DNA from: Abelmoschus esculentus
Taxonomy: Eukaryota; Streptophyta; Magnoliopsida; Malvales; Malvaceae
Length of the DNA: 64,000 nucleotides
Assembly (NCBI GenBank): GCA_035048815.1
Contig: JAUCBN010000047.1
Location: forward strand, 13,358,001 to 13,422,000
Reading direction: 5' to 3'
Below are positions 24,127 through 35,041 of the stretch, one piece after another. The first letter of the stretch is position 1, and every line of letters starts with the position of its first letter. The notes beneath the pieces were generated by a model, which searched no databases, was not told the origin of the DNA, and saw only the letters and a list, made by a program, of their open reading frames with translations. A program made the position numbers and the translations under genes.

Positions 24127-25428
24127 CCCATAGTTTCATACCACTTGAAAACGTATTGATCAGATTTGTATTTTTTATTTCTTATGAATTATTTTGGTCT
24201 TGCAATATATATGGAAAGACTGTCAACCATAACCTTGAATCAGTGTTGTTGTTCTATGTCTGTGGACAAAGACAGCTGTGATAGCTTAACTGGTTTTGTT
24301 ATTGACCACTGGCTGGCGACTGGCGTGCTAGTTTCTCTCACGAAAGCACAATGCTATGCTGGTAGCCTGGTAGCTATATATCAATCCTACAGGCAATGCT
24401 TCCCTTTCATGTTCCACCAAAACTGAAATAATAAAAGTAAAATCATCCTTGGCATGATCTTTATTACCAGGATGCCTAAGGTTTAACTTCATACCTGTTC
24501 AAGGAGTTGAAATAAAGATGCAGGAAAGATGTTCTATCTCCTTTGGATTTGCAGACTAGTGAGATGATCATTCTGCAAATAGTGTAGGAAACTGCAGAAC
24601 CATATATATATATATAGAAAATTTACCCAGGCAACATAATCATTAGGCTTGTCTCTACTCTCTTGGGCTCGTAATGAAACAGTTCTAACTTGTAGGTAGG
24701 CATGGTTAGCCCAAGGGTTCTTCATTGGAAACAAGCTGAATGACTAGAAAAGGCGTAGAAACTGCATTTTTTGGTTAGTAGTATCTGTTCTAGAGTATAC
24801 TCTTAACCTTTTAACATTGATCGCTCAATCACTGTGCTGACAGCCCTGGTGCTCGAACCCGAGGCCTCTAGAAACAACAACCGTTCCTTTATCCGATGAG
24901 GCTAGAAATTCCATTTTTAAGATGGATCTTCACTTTTTTTTTCTTTATAAGGTGAATCTTTATTTTTTTTTATATATCATTAAATAGATAAATTTTATTA
25001 AATAAAAATATTAAAAATACGATAATCCGGGATTATATAATAATTTGCATGCCCTGATTGGAAACCCTTAAGAGTTAGTCATATAGGGAACAAAATATCC
25101 TTTTGTACAATTATGGATGCTGGGGTCTTCTTTGTTTTGTGTACCGTCTCAGCTGGCCCACTACCATAAAGACTGTAGAGCAAAACTGGAACAACTTGAT
25201 CGATTTCTTTAATAAGTGGTCCACGGTTTTTTAATTTTAAATTTAATCAAATCGAATTTAAATAATTTACGATTTATTTTATTTTATTTACTTAAATTTA
25301 TTAAATCGATTTCATTTACTTTCATTTAAGATGGGCGCGTACAAAATTTAAAACCAACTTTAGAATTAATGCGGAGCTTAATTTAATTGCCATAATAAAT
25401 TAAACAAAATATAATACAAAAAGAAAAT
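24127..25428. other. Spacer with one SINE-like copy
   Basis: The first part is likely the 3' UTR of the PMEI gene. No coding frame is supported. The SINE-like element at about 24764-24905 is listed separately, and an (AT)n run lies at about 24603-24616. Confidence 0.5.
24764..24905 (-). mobile_element. tRNA-derived SINE-like element, copy B
   Basis: Read on the minus strand it gives GGTTCGAGCACCAG (B-box-like, 24860-24848), then GTGATTGAGCGATCAATG, then AGATACTACTAACC and a short A run. These features match copy A at 5.9 kb in the same order, with about 80 per cent or better identity by eye. Confidence 0.55.
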
Positions 25429-25767
25429 CTAGAGTAGGAAGATAACAAGGAACAAAGAACATCCAAGAATGGCAGCCAACTGGAAGGAAGACATATGTGT
25501 TGGAACAGCTGACGATGATGATGATCTTCCACCACCAGTACCTCTGACAAAGCGGCCGCCACCACGTGCTCCTCCGCCCCCTTTTCTTATATGAACTCCA
25601 AGCTTCCTTGGCTGAAATGGAGTATGCTCATCCGCCTCCTGCAAATGCTCCACCACTGCTCTTCTCGATGGCAATGAGACATCCACCGCTGCTGTTGGCT
25701 GAGAATGGGAGAGTAACACGACCAAGACGACCACTGACAAACCCAAAACAAATCTCATTATATTCAT
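25429..25767 (-). CDS. Small Gly/Ser-rich secreted protein with hydrophobic tail
   Basis: Single exon, 112 residues. It has a signal peptide (about 1-28, ending near PTAAVD), a charged middle, a Gly/Arg stretch (about 62-80, KGGGGARGGGRFVRG) followed by a Ser run, and a hydrophobic C-terminus (about 93-112, preceded by small residues). That layout suggests a GPI-anchored or membrane-tethered small wall protein. I do not recognise the family. Support for its being a gene: a good signal peptide, a TATA-like TATATATAC upstream on the same strand (near 25917-25907), a GA/CT-rich leader (25831-25852) and no neighbours in conflict. Confidence 0.65.
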   Translation of the reverse strand: MNIMRFVLGLSVVVLVVLLSHSQPTAAVDVSLPSRRAVVEHLQEADEHTPFQPRKLGVHIRKGGGGARGGGRFVRGTGGGRSSSSSAVPTHMSSFQLAAILGCSLFLVIFLL

Positions 25768-25830
25768 GCCTCTGGTCTCTTCAACTTTAACTTAGGGTTG
25801 GATGTTTTGTCTGAAAAAGGAAAGATTCTA

Positions 25831-25852
25831 GAGAGAGAGAGAGAGAGAGAGA
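25831..25852. repeat. (GA)n microsatellite
   Basis: An uninterrupted GA run reads CT on the strand of the small secreted protein gene and would lie in its 5' leader. Confidence 0.7.
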
Positions 25853-25989
25853 TGTCGGATAATATTTTCTGATGGAGAGATTGAGATAAACAGAGTGTAT
25901 GATATGTATATATAGATAAGCGTGGAGGCGCCGACGCTGTTGAATTTGTCCATGCTCCGTATGGTTTCGTAACCAATTCTTCCAACTTG

Positions 25990-26699
25990 CTTTTTCTTTT
26001 GTTTTTTATTTATATATTACGAGTCTATCACGTTCATCGAATACCACTAAATATCATTAATATTGAATGTTATTGAATATTATTAAATTAATTAATAAAA
26101 ATTAAAAATCTTAAAGATCTAACGTATAATTAATTTCATTGAAATTTTATTTTAAATTATTTATAATATATATTCGGTTCTTAAATTTTTTAATATTTAT
26201 TAATTAATTTAATAATATTCAACGGTATTCAATATCCGTTACAAGATTTTTCGATTAGTATCTAAAGTATTTTATATAAAATCCCACACCAGCCATAATA
26301 ATTTAGGTGACAACTTGATTGACCATGTGGGAGGGGAAAGTAGTACACGTTTTATTGAACACGCTGATTATGATTGATGTCCAAATCAGAGATTTAAATT
26401 GCAATTACGATTGTATTTTTCGGTTATTATATTTTATATGAATTACGATTATTATAAATTATTATATTTTGTAAAGCATTTGTAACCAAACGTTAATCCA
26501 AACTTTCACTTCACAATTGCAATAAAATTCTCTCGCACTACTTGTGAAGAAACCTACTAGAGGCAACCGCCAGCCATGCATATTAGGAATAGTGTAAAGC
26601 ACCCAAAGCAGGGTAAACCAGTTCAAGGAAAATTTCTAAATAAGATTTAGTGTGCGTATGAGATGTCTTTTCATTTGATATTACAGTTAACAGGTAAAG
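25990..26699. other. AT-rich spacer
   Basis: Between the promoter of the small secreted protein gene and the stop codon of the lumen protein gene I see only AT-rich sequence. The last part probably holds the 3' UTR of the lumen protein gene on the minus strand. Confidence 0.5.
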
Positions 26700-28402
26700 T
26701 TACTTAGCTTCACAAAGGCCAGTACCTTGGTCACAAAAACCATCCCGGTCGAGCAATTTTTGAGGTGGAGCACTCAACAGAGGCGAAGAAGGTGAGCCGT
26801 ATGCATTTCGTCGACTGTTCCCACATCCCAAACTTGCTCTGGTGCTTACACCAGTTATCGGGTTAGTTCCATTCGCATACTTGCACAGAGCCTACATAAA
26901 CAAAGCCAGGAAAAAGAAAAGAGCACACAGAGCATTTCAATTTTGAGCAACCGAGCAAGAGTGACATGAAAGGAAGCCATGGAATCATCATCATCAAGCA
27001 TACTTTTCCACTAATTTAAAGTGATTGATTATCTCTTACTAACTCTGATTTCAGGACAGCAAAGAGTTTTTTCGGTGTAGTTCATGTCCAGTTTATGGTC
27101 TATGTTCGGGATTCGAGATTCTCCCTTTCAACAATGTGCAACGTGCCTTGTTACTAGGGCTGCACAGAGTTTAGTATTTGCTTTTTGCTACTGGTGGTTA
27201 ATTAATCATTGACAGATTGTTTGTAAATTTACATTCATAGGAAAAACAGATTTGAGCACCTGCTTCTGAGGAAGATCAATAACAGCATCACTGAAATCAG
27301 CACCTTCAATGAGGGCACCCCCGAGATCACTTCGGGTGAGGACTGATCTTACCAACACTGCATTTGTAAGGTTAGCCTCATTGAGAACCTGTAGGGAAAT
27401 GAAGTTTAGAGCTTGTCCTGTTTATTAAATGATCAAATGATAAGCACCAAGGGTTCGAAAACTTTTTACCATTCGATCCATCAATGTGTCACTTAGATCA
27501 GCACCTGTGAATTTATGAAAAATCAGTTCACCATCAATGCAAGTGAGTTAATAAAATACTCTTGATGAAATAAACTATATTTTTCTGGCAGCCAATTTAC
27601 CTGTGAAATTTGCCTTGTAAGCAACTGCTTTCTCAAGATATGCCCCATTAAACGTTGAACCACTGAAATCAGATTCCCTCATATCAGCAGATGTGAAGTT
27701 TGCCCTTCTGTTTCAACCATTTAGATTTCAGATTTCAGAACCAACAGAGACCAAAACATTCCACAATTGAATCATCAAAGTATAAATTGAAATTCTTTCC
27801 TTTACAAACTCAGCATTGGTTACCTGAAATTTTCATTAACATGAACAGCTTTCCTGCATAACATGTGATAAGAAACAGAAAATCAAACCCTTTTTGTTTT
27901 TCTAAAAGAAAATTTAGATATGTTAATTAACCATATATTTAAATGATGTAACAAAACGTACTTTAAATCTGCAGAACCAAACTGTGCAGCCGATCCGATA
28001 CCGAATTCACCCCGAGTTTCTGCCTCAAACTTGTTAAGTTCAGCAAAGGCAGACGTATCAGCTCCGAAAACAACCATTGTTGCTGCCAATGCTGTTGAAA
28101 CCAAGGGTTTCCAGATCTTAAACTTTGCATCCCTAACTTCATACTGATTGTTGGAACAATCTTCCTTCTCCAAAGGAAAACTATGTTAAAGTTGAGCACC
28201 CAGACTAAACAAGAAAATATTAATAATATTTGATCAAACATGCAGAACGAATACATCTCTTACCGCTAACTGGATGTTTGGTTTCTGTGTTAGTTATGTG
28301 GCAAAAGGTGGCAAAAGACGGCAGATGTCGAGATGAAGGTTTTGAAGAAGAAATAGTGACTAGAGGGTTGATGGACAGGGAGGAAAGCGAAGGCAGTGCC
28401 AT
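26700..28402 (-). CDS. Thylakoid lumenal pentapeptide-repeat protein (17.4 kDa type), with apparent frameshift
   Basis: Exons on this strand: 28402-28264 (chloroplast transit peptide), about 28204-27962, 27853-27824, 27707-27601, 27504-27470, 27388-27260 and 26891-26700. The mature part shows A(D/N)L/F pentapeptides (SADLK, ANFTSADMRESDF, ADLSDTL, ANLTNAVL, ADFSDAV) and a Cys-containing tail, as in the lumenal 17.4 kDa protein. A second hydrophobic segment ending AFA (exon 2) is the lumen signal. From exon 2 onward the phases agree, but joining exon 1 to exon 2 through the best donor (GCG|GTAAGA) and acceptor (TTGTTTAG) leaves the frame one base short. A missing base in the CC run near 28175 would repair it. 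Either a recent mutation or an assembly error. Function of the family is unclear. Confidence 0.75.
27078..27130 (+). repeat. Short dispersed repeat, third copy
   Basis: It shares CATGTC(C/T)A(G/T)TTTAT...CCATGTTCGGG-type wording with 6496-6540. It lies in the last intron of the lumen protein gene. Confidence 0.35.
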
Positions 28403-29019
28403 TTACAAGCAGTTTATGAAGAGGAAAGGTTGGAGATGGATGAACAGGGAAAACTGAGAGGTTTGATCCTAAAAACGTTTGCTCAAGTTTTATCCACTTG
28501 TTTTTGTTATCATGGGAGTGGTTGGGATTTCCACACGTCTGTCTCTTGCTTAGTGGAATAAAAAATCTACTTAAGACGAGCTACTCGAATTTATTTATTA
28601 ATAGGACGAGTTTATCACGTGAATTATTTAAATATTATTAAATTAATTAATAAAAATTATTTAACGACAGTGGTCATTAATATAATCATCATCGTTGAAT
28701 GATCACCTGTGAAAAAGATATTGGCCCAAACTTTTCTCTGCGTCTTTTAGGCCTAAGAAGTTCTTCACTCGGGACTGAGTAGGTTTTCGTCTGATAGTTG
28801 TGTCTGAGAAAAAGATATTGGCCCAAACTTGTCTTTATAGGACTTGGAGATGAACCATGTTAAAAGATCAAGTTCAATGGAATGATCAAATACATCCATA
28901 AGAAGATGAGCTCACGTTATAAACTTCAACAAGTACATAATGGTTTAATTGGCTTCTAGCCCCTTCAAAAATAATACAATTTTAAATTAATATGATGACA
29001 AAATACACATTCAGCCCCC

Positions 29020-29255
29020 CAAACTTTAGAGTAAAAATCTCTTACCTGATAATCGTGTCTTTTCTTATGTCTCTTACTAAAAATTAGATTCTAAACCTTA
29101 ACCCTAGACCCTACACCCTAAAAAATACATCATAACCTTAATTCTTTAAACCCTAACCACAACCTCTAACCTTGAACCTTAAACCCACAATTTAAAATAG
29201 AAGCACAATTAAAAGGTAGACGATTTACACCTAAAATTTATACCTCACTTCTGTT
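29020..29255 (-). repeat. Telomere-like dispersed repeat, copy 3
   Basis: The left border TGTCTTTTCTTATGTCTCTTA (about 29056-29076) is followed by degenerate AACCCTAAA words (29095-29195). The right border is GGTAGACGATTTACACC (29215-29231). It matches copy 4 at 46 kb in the same order. Confidence 0.55.
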
Positions 29256-29897
29256 CCCTCGTAAATAAATTTCTAGATTAGTTCCTATACATATAAATAA
29301 ATATATAAGCAAGGAAGACATATATCGATATGAGATGTTGAAAGCTATGTGGTTACTGATTTTAAAAGAAGATTTCTATTGAACTAACAAGTACCACCTG
29401 AGTCTCAGTTTATGGTTCCAATCTGCAACCGATTATATTCAAAAGTCTATCGGATGTGTCTACATCGCCGTGAGTTGGTCAGGACCATGTTTCTCGGCAA
29501 GTTGGCCAATTCACACGCCATGGAAAACTAGCAGCCAAAATTTGAACTAAAAGGGAGACCATGGACAAAGGAAGCTTGCCGACCTTGAGACCAGACAAAG
29601 AAGGTCTCGGTGGTTGACTTGGCAGCCTACCATATGTGAATAGCACGTGGTATGCATGGTGTAAACCAGCGGAGATGAAGGGAACTTGACCCTCCATGTC
29701 CTTCAAGATTCGACGAGATGCAATGCAAGTGGCGGTTTGGCCATGCAGCGTTGTCTTCAAACCAATGGCCCCTACCCCATTCCATTCGACTGTAGGACCC
29801 AGGTGTTCCAGGTTGCTGTTTTCACCCCTCCAAGAACGAGAATATGCCGAGATCAAAACCAGCAAGCTATACACGCTAACCTTGATATCTCATGGGG

Positions 29898-29927
29898 CCA
29901 TTGCCATTGCCATTGCCATTGCCATTG
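29898..29927. repeat. (CCATTG)n hexanucleotide microsatellite
   Basis: Five consecutive GCCATT/CCATTG units occur in an otherwise unique stretch. Confidence 0.7.
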
Positions 29928-30605
29928 CAGTAATAATTCTTCATACAAATTAGGGGGCAAGGAATGGACTTCCTCAGCAGAAACACATGGGTAGGACCTT
30001 CATTTACAGTAGCAAGCCCGCCTTATTTTATTTTTACTTTTTTTACTCAAACTCTAAATACTTTCCTTTTCTTTTATTTATTTCAATTTTATTATATTTA
30101 ATTGTCATTTCTTCATGTTTTCATAATACTTAACATATCAAAACTGTCGTCACTTATTCTCCGACAAAAAAACTCATAATTTCTCCATCCAAATCCATTA
30201 ACATGTACAAATCAGATGGTTGGTTTAAGAAAACCAATTATATTAAGAAAACAATAAATAATTCGTAAAAAACATACATATATAGGCTCCTAACATAAAA
30301 GTCTAAGTCCGTCTCTACTTGAGACCCAAAATTTTAATTAAAAACTCGAGTGTAAGCGACAAAGGGAGGCCCCCGAATATCTTCAATTTCATTTTCAGGA
30401 TTCATCATCCGAACACCTGCATGTTCTCTTAAAGAACGTATTTCAATTCAATACAAAATTTGCATTTAATGCTCACCCTTTTCATGCTTCTATCATTACA
30501 AATACTTGGAATAACCTAACACTTGCACCAGCATCCCCAACTGCTTACCATTTTTTCAACTTTTTGCTTCCCTGTTACTCATAAGATTAAAGCTCTTTGA
30601 TTCTC

Positions 30606-31097
30606 ATGTCTTTATTTTCGATCATCTTTCTCCTCTATCTTTCTTTGCATGCATGCAATGCTCGCCGTCTAGGGTTTTTCGCCGAAGAAATCGGTGACCA
30701 TGTCGATATTCTTGCCAGTAAGGTTAGTGCAGAAAAGATTTGATAGACTTCGTATGCTATAATCATTATACGCTATAAAGCAGTATATGTTTAACTTTTT
30801 TTTAATCCTCTGATACGTACATGCACCTTGCAGATAAAGTTATTTGAACTCGAATCTCCTATAATGAACATCATCCTCTTGCAGGATGCCAATAAACCGA
30901 AAGATCATAAGATAGAGATGGAGCCTTCAATCTCAAAGAAACTACAAACAGGAGTACAAAAAGTGGGAGCAAAATCTGTTAAGCACACACTTTTGAGCCC
31001 TTTTCTTCATGCAAAACCAAATCCAGCAGGTTATATTCAAACAAGTTATTAGTCTGTTTTATTTGGAATTTATGTGCCTTTTCAACTAGATATAGAC

Positions 31098-31132
<35 letters not shown>

Positions 31133-31897
31133 ATCATGATTTAGTCTTACTTTTACACCATGTTACATGTTATTTGACGGTGCTAGATTTTTTTCGCATG
31201 TTTGCATGCAGGATATGGAGTTATCAGTTCTTCTCGGATTGATTTGCAAAACGTGGACACAGCAGAGGTAAAAAAAACGACCATATCTTTAGAACCAAGA
31301 TTTTGTATGTGTGTCAGGTTGTTAGAGTACAGTACTGTTTATGGTAAAAGACCGAGAGTAGTTACTATAATGACCCATCTTCTTCAACATGTCAGGACAG
31401 AACACAGAGTCAGGAGTCATATGGTCTTCACGTGCATGCATGCATGGTTGTTTTGTTGCATGCACTTGGAGTAAAAAAAAGTATTAGTATGAAAAAGAAA
31501 AAACTAAATGGAAGAGATGATTCAAATTGTTTAGTATTTCGGATTCTTGATATGGAAAATTAAAAAGGATTATATATATTCGAATACTGGTCTGTTAGGA
31601 TGAACATTATCATATTTTTTTTTACAGGAGTCACTGGTTGAGTTCAAATAGATTGAAAATTTCTAGGTTAATGTTTTCAAGATGAAAGATACCTATGGTT
31701 TTTTAGGGTTAATTATTGGTTATATTATGTAGGGATTGAAGAGAGCAACAACAAGATTGATGTTGGGAAATTCAGATTCTGGTGCTGAGGAAGATCTTGA
31801 TTCCAAGGAAAAGGATAATGTTGGGGACATTGATGTAATGGATTATGCACAACCCCATCGCAAGCCTCCCATTCATAATGAAAAAATAAAAGATTAA
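30606..31897 (+). CDS. GOLVEN/RGF/CLEL secreted peptide precursor
   Basis: Four exons: 30606-30722, 30885-31029, 31212-31267 and 31733-31897, GT-AG, with phases that close at 160 residues. The first exon gives a signal peptide (about 1-19, ending HACNA). The C-terminus carries DYAQPHRKPPIHN (about 143-155), the mature RGF/GLV/CLEL motif: Asp-Tyr for tyrosine sulfation, a PHRKPP core and a terminal HN. The precursor is normally cleaved by subtilases; RLML near residue 114-117 resembles an SBT6.1-type site. The peptide acts outside the cell on RGI/RGFR receptor kinases in root meristem growth and gravitropism. The motif is closest to the GLV1/RGF6 type (inference). A second acceptor at 30833, 51 nt earlier, keeps the frame and would add 17 residues. 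Intron 2 holds an (AT)n run (31105-31132). Confidence 0.9.
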
Positions 31898-32476
31898 TTA
31901 GGCACTAATTCTAATTAATCTTATCCAAAAACTGTTAGTTTCATATAAAATCACGACATGAAACCCTCAAAGACTGAAGATTGGTTCCATGTGCTATTGT
32001 TTTCGTTTTCATTTTTATGATTATGTTATTCCATGTGCAAAAGACATTATTGTTTTCGGTTTCAACCTTTGTTGTACTGTTTAGAATGTGAAACTGCAGG
32101 CAGAGGATTTCAGGACAAGGTAGGTATCTTAGCCCGATTTTATATCTGGATAAACTCACGTACATTTACAGACTATTCGGGTTGAACCCGAGTCATTTAC
32201 AGAGAACAATTTGACACTTTACCAGGGAACCACTCAAAAAGGGAACAGTCATGTGGTCGTTTTCCTTTGAAACCATTGGCTGATATATTCCCTGCATAGA
32301 AACATCAAATTAATTTAAAGATTAGGAACAAGCCTCTACGCATTATTTAAAGCAACTGCGTCGAGTTCATAGTCTGTAACTTTATTGATATCTGGTTAGG
32401 AACAAGCCTCTATGCATTATTTAAGGCAACTTTATTGTGCATTTTTAAGTAAGCCTCTATGTTCATATTTTTTAGG
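31898..32476. other. 3' flank of the peptide precursor gene
   Basis: Likely 3' UTR followed by unremarkable AT-rich sequence; no coding frame is supported. Confidence 0.45.
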
Positions 32477-32655
32477 TACACGAGCCCTTTAACCTAAGTG
32501 GTTAAAGGAACGATTGTTGTTTTTAAAGGTCACGGGTTCGAGCACCAGTGGTGCCAACAAAGTGATTGAGCGGTTATTGTCAAATGGTAAAGAGATTACA
32601 TTCTAAATACTACTATTGTACTCACTATTAGTTAATTTAAAAAAAAAATAAGACA
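32477..32655 (+). mobile_element. tRNA-derived SINE-like element, copy C
   Basis: The order is CTAAGTGGTTAAAGGAAC (A-box-like), GGTCACGGGTTCGAGCACC (B box at 32533-32545), GTGATTGAGCGGTTATTGTC, TACTACT and a run of ten A near 32638-32649. It is the copy with the cleanest B box and tail. Confidence 0.6.
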
Positions 32656-32828
32656 ATTTGGCCCGTCCAAACATTTGACTCTTATTTATTCCCTGATTGT
32701 GTACAAAAACTTTTGATATTGAATCTATCATTACATTGCAATATCACTTTTTTAAGGATTTAAAATTAAGGTTTAACATTTAAAAATACTAGTTATAATA
32801 TATTTGGGTAAACTACATAAAAAAATTA

Positions 32829-34029
32829 GGCTTAACTCAGTAATAGGTGCCCAAAGTATACACTTTTTCTGAAATAGTTGCCTAATGTTTTTTTTTGGCT
32901 AAAATAAGTGCCTAAACTATATATTTTTTCTGAGATAGGTGCCTAATGTATTTTTTGGCTGAAATAGGTGCTTAAAGTTTTATTCCCTTAGTGTTTTAAG
33001 GTAACATTGTTAAAAGAAAATTGTTTAATTTATAAATAAGTACCTAAACTATATATTTTTTTCTAAAATAGGTGTCTAATGTATTTTTTATTGAAATAAA
33101 TGCCTAATTTTTTTCTTATAAGTAATTTATATTTCTTATAAGATATAAAATTATTTATATCAACGTTTTAATCTATTAAATTATTTATTATAATTGATTA
33201 ATAATTTATTTAAATTTAAATTATTTTATCCAAGACCTTGTTTTTTTTAAAAAAAAAATAATTTATTTATTAATTTTATCTCACTTTTAAATATTTATGT
33301 TTTGTTCTCAATCCAATTTCATCTCATAGTATCACAATAATCCTACACAACTTCAAGTAGTATAAACAAATTCTCACCGTTGCTCCTTCCCCGACTTCAC
33401 CAGTAACTGTAAGTAACTCAAGCTTAAGGTTTCACAACGACCTTCATGCAATTATCCCACATGCAAACATAATTTTTTTCATCATTGACACCTATTTTCC
33501 ATCGATTCTACAATCATACGATGCAACAAATATTTAATCCGAAACAACGAAACCGGATCGAAAACAAAACATAAATATTTAAAAGTGAAATAAAATTAAT
33601 TAATAAATTGTTTAAAAAACAAGGCCTCGGATAAAATAATTTAAATTTAAATAAATTATTAATCAATTATAATAAATAATTTAATAGATTAAAACATTAA
33701 TATAAATAATTTTATATCTTATAAGAAATATAAATTACTTATAAGAAAAAATTAGGCATTTATTTTAATAAAAAATACATTAAACACCTATTTTAGAAAA
33801 AAATATATAGTTTAGGTACTTATTTATAAATTAAACAATTTTCTTTTAATAGTGTTACCTTAAAACACTAAGGGAATAAAACTTTAGGCACTTATTTCAG
33901 CCAAAAAATACATTAGGCATCTATCTCAGAAAAAATATATAGTTTAGGCACTTATTTCAGCCAAAAAAAACATTAAGCAACTATTTCAGAAAAAATGTAT
34001 ACTTTGGGCACCTATTACTAAGTTAAGCC
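32829..34029. mobile_element. Mutator-like foldback element (non-autonomous)
   Basis: Two inverted arms of about 490 bp (32829 to about 33320 and about 33550 to 34029) start GGCTTAACT(C/T)AGTAATAGG and pair almost throughout. A central loop of about 230 bp separates them. The element is flanked by a perfect 9-bp duplication AAAAAATTA (32820-32828 and 34030-34038), the hallmark of Mutator-type transposition. Each arm contains an internal repeated unit (GGTGCCTAATGTATTTTTTGG-like) two to three times. There is no transposase. Transcribed RNA would fold into a long hairpin. Confidence 0.85.
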
Positions 34030-34039
34030 AAAAAATTAA

Positions 34040-35041
34040 TTATAAGATTGGTATCGAAATAGTCAACATTCTTTAAAAATGATAAATATATCATTTAACT
34101 ATTAAGATAGTTCTAATATAGTAATCTGTCATTAAAAAAATAACGGAGAGATGATATAACAGTTAAAAATAAAATGGTATAATTACACATTTAGTCTCTG
34201 TTATTTTCATATTTTTTTAAATTTAGTTTTAATTTTATTTTAATAAAATAATATAATTATTTAATAAGATGGTGATGATTAATTGATTATTAGAGGAATT
34301 TATTTATATATTTAATTCATTAATTTTTTTTCCAATCAAGTGGTGATACTATCACCACATGTCTGAAGGAGAAAATTCAAAACAAGCAAACTGCTTGTAG
34401 AGAGAATGGAACCCATGTTAGAAAAAAAAAACTAACAGAACGATGACATGAAAAAAATTCAAACTTAAATTTAGAATTTAAGGTTTAAGATTTAAATTTA
34501 GAATTGATATTTAAAATATAATTTTTTGGTGTTGGACATAAAAAATATACCGAGAAGGGACATATTTTTTCCATGCCAAAAGGCCTCTCGTTGATAAATG
34601 GGGAATAACAAGTTACTTGAACTACAACAACAAAATACTTCGAATTCATTCCATTTTTCTCTAACAATAGCAAATTTACAAATATTTTTTAGGAAAAATA
34701 CAAATAAATTATTTTTTAAAGTAAACTAAATCGTAATAAATTAAAACTGCAAAGATAACATAAATAATAAAAAATAAAACTAATTTAAAATTTTTTAAAA
34801 ATTAAAACTTAAATATGTAAATTTTAATAAGTCCAAGCTTCGACTTATTTAAAACCCGGCAGCCCTCGAGGATTTAAATAAGTGAAAAAGCCCAAAATAT
34901 CCTTATGGACCTTAATCCTATCTTTTTAACAAATAAGTGAAAACCCCAAATTATCCTTCTTCTGCACTAAACCCTTCTCCTTTCCTTTTCCATAATTTAA
35001 TCTCCAAACAAGACATTCCGAGTAAATCTTAACTGTTCACT
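34040..35041. other. AT-rich spacer upstream of lactate dehydrogenase
   Basis: AT-rich sequence without a supported gene. The last 150 bp include CTTCTCCTTTCC-like pyrimidine stretches typical of a plant leader. I see no convincing TATA box. Confidence 0.45.

Larger units (their letters stand above)
28460..30600. other. Spacer without a supported gene
   Basis: It holds the telomere-like repeat at about 29020-29255 and a (CCATTG)n hexanucleotide run at about 29898-29927. The segment 29410-29900 is richer in GC and has a 131-codon frame on the minus strand, but that frame matches no family I know and has no promoter or intron signs, so I do not call it. Confidence 0.5.

Noticed and set aside
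29479..29874. 131-codon frame on the minus strand in a GC-richer patch
   Set aside because: No similarity to a family I know, no domain or signal peptide, no promoter or intron signs; overlapping frames on the other strand are of similar length.
29410..29900. microRNA or ta-siRNA locus
   Set aside because: A short ACCATATGTG/CACGTGGT hairpin is present, but no known microRNA or tasiRNA sequence and no long stem was found.
32533..32545. tRNA gene at the B-box-like word
   Set aside because: No cloverleaf can be formed around it and the segment recurs with a poly(A) tail, so it is a SINE-like copy and not a tRNA gene.
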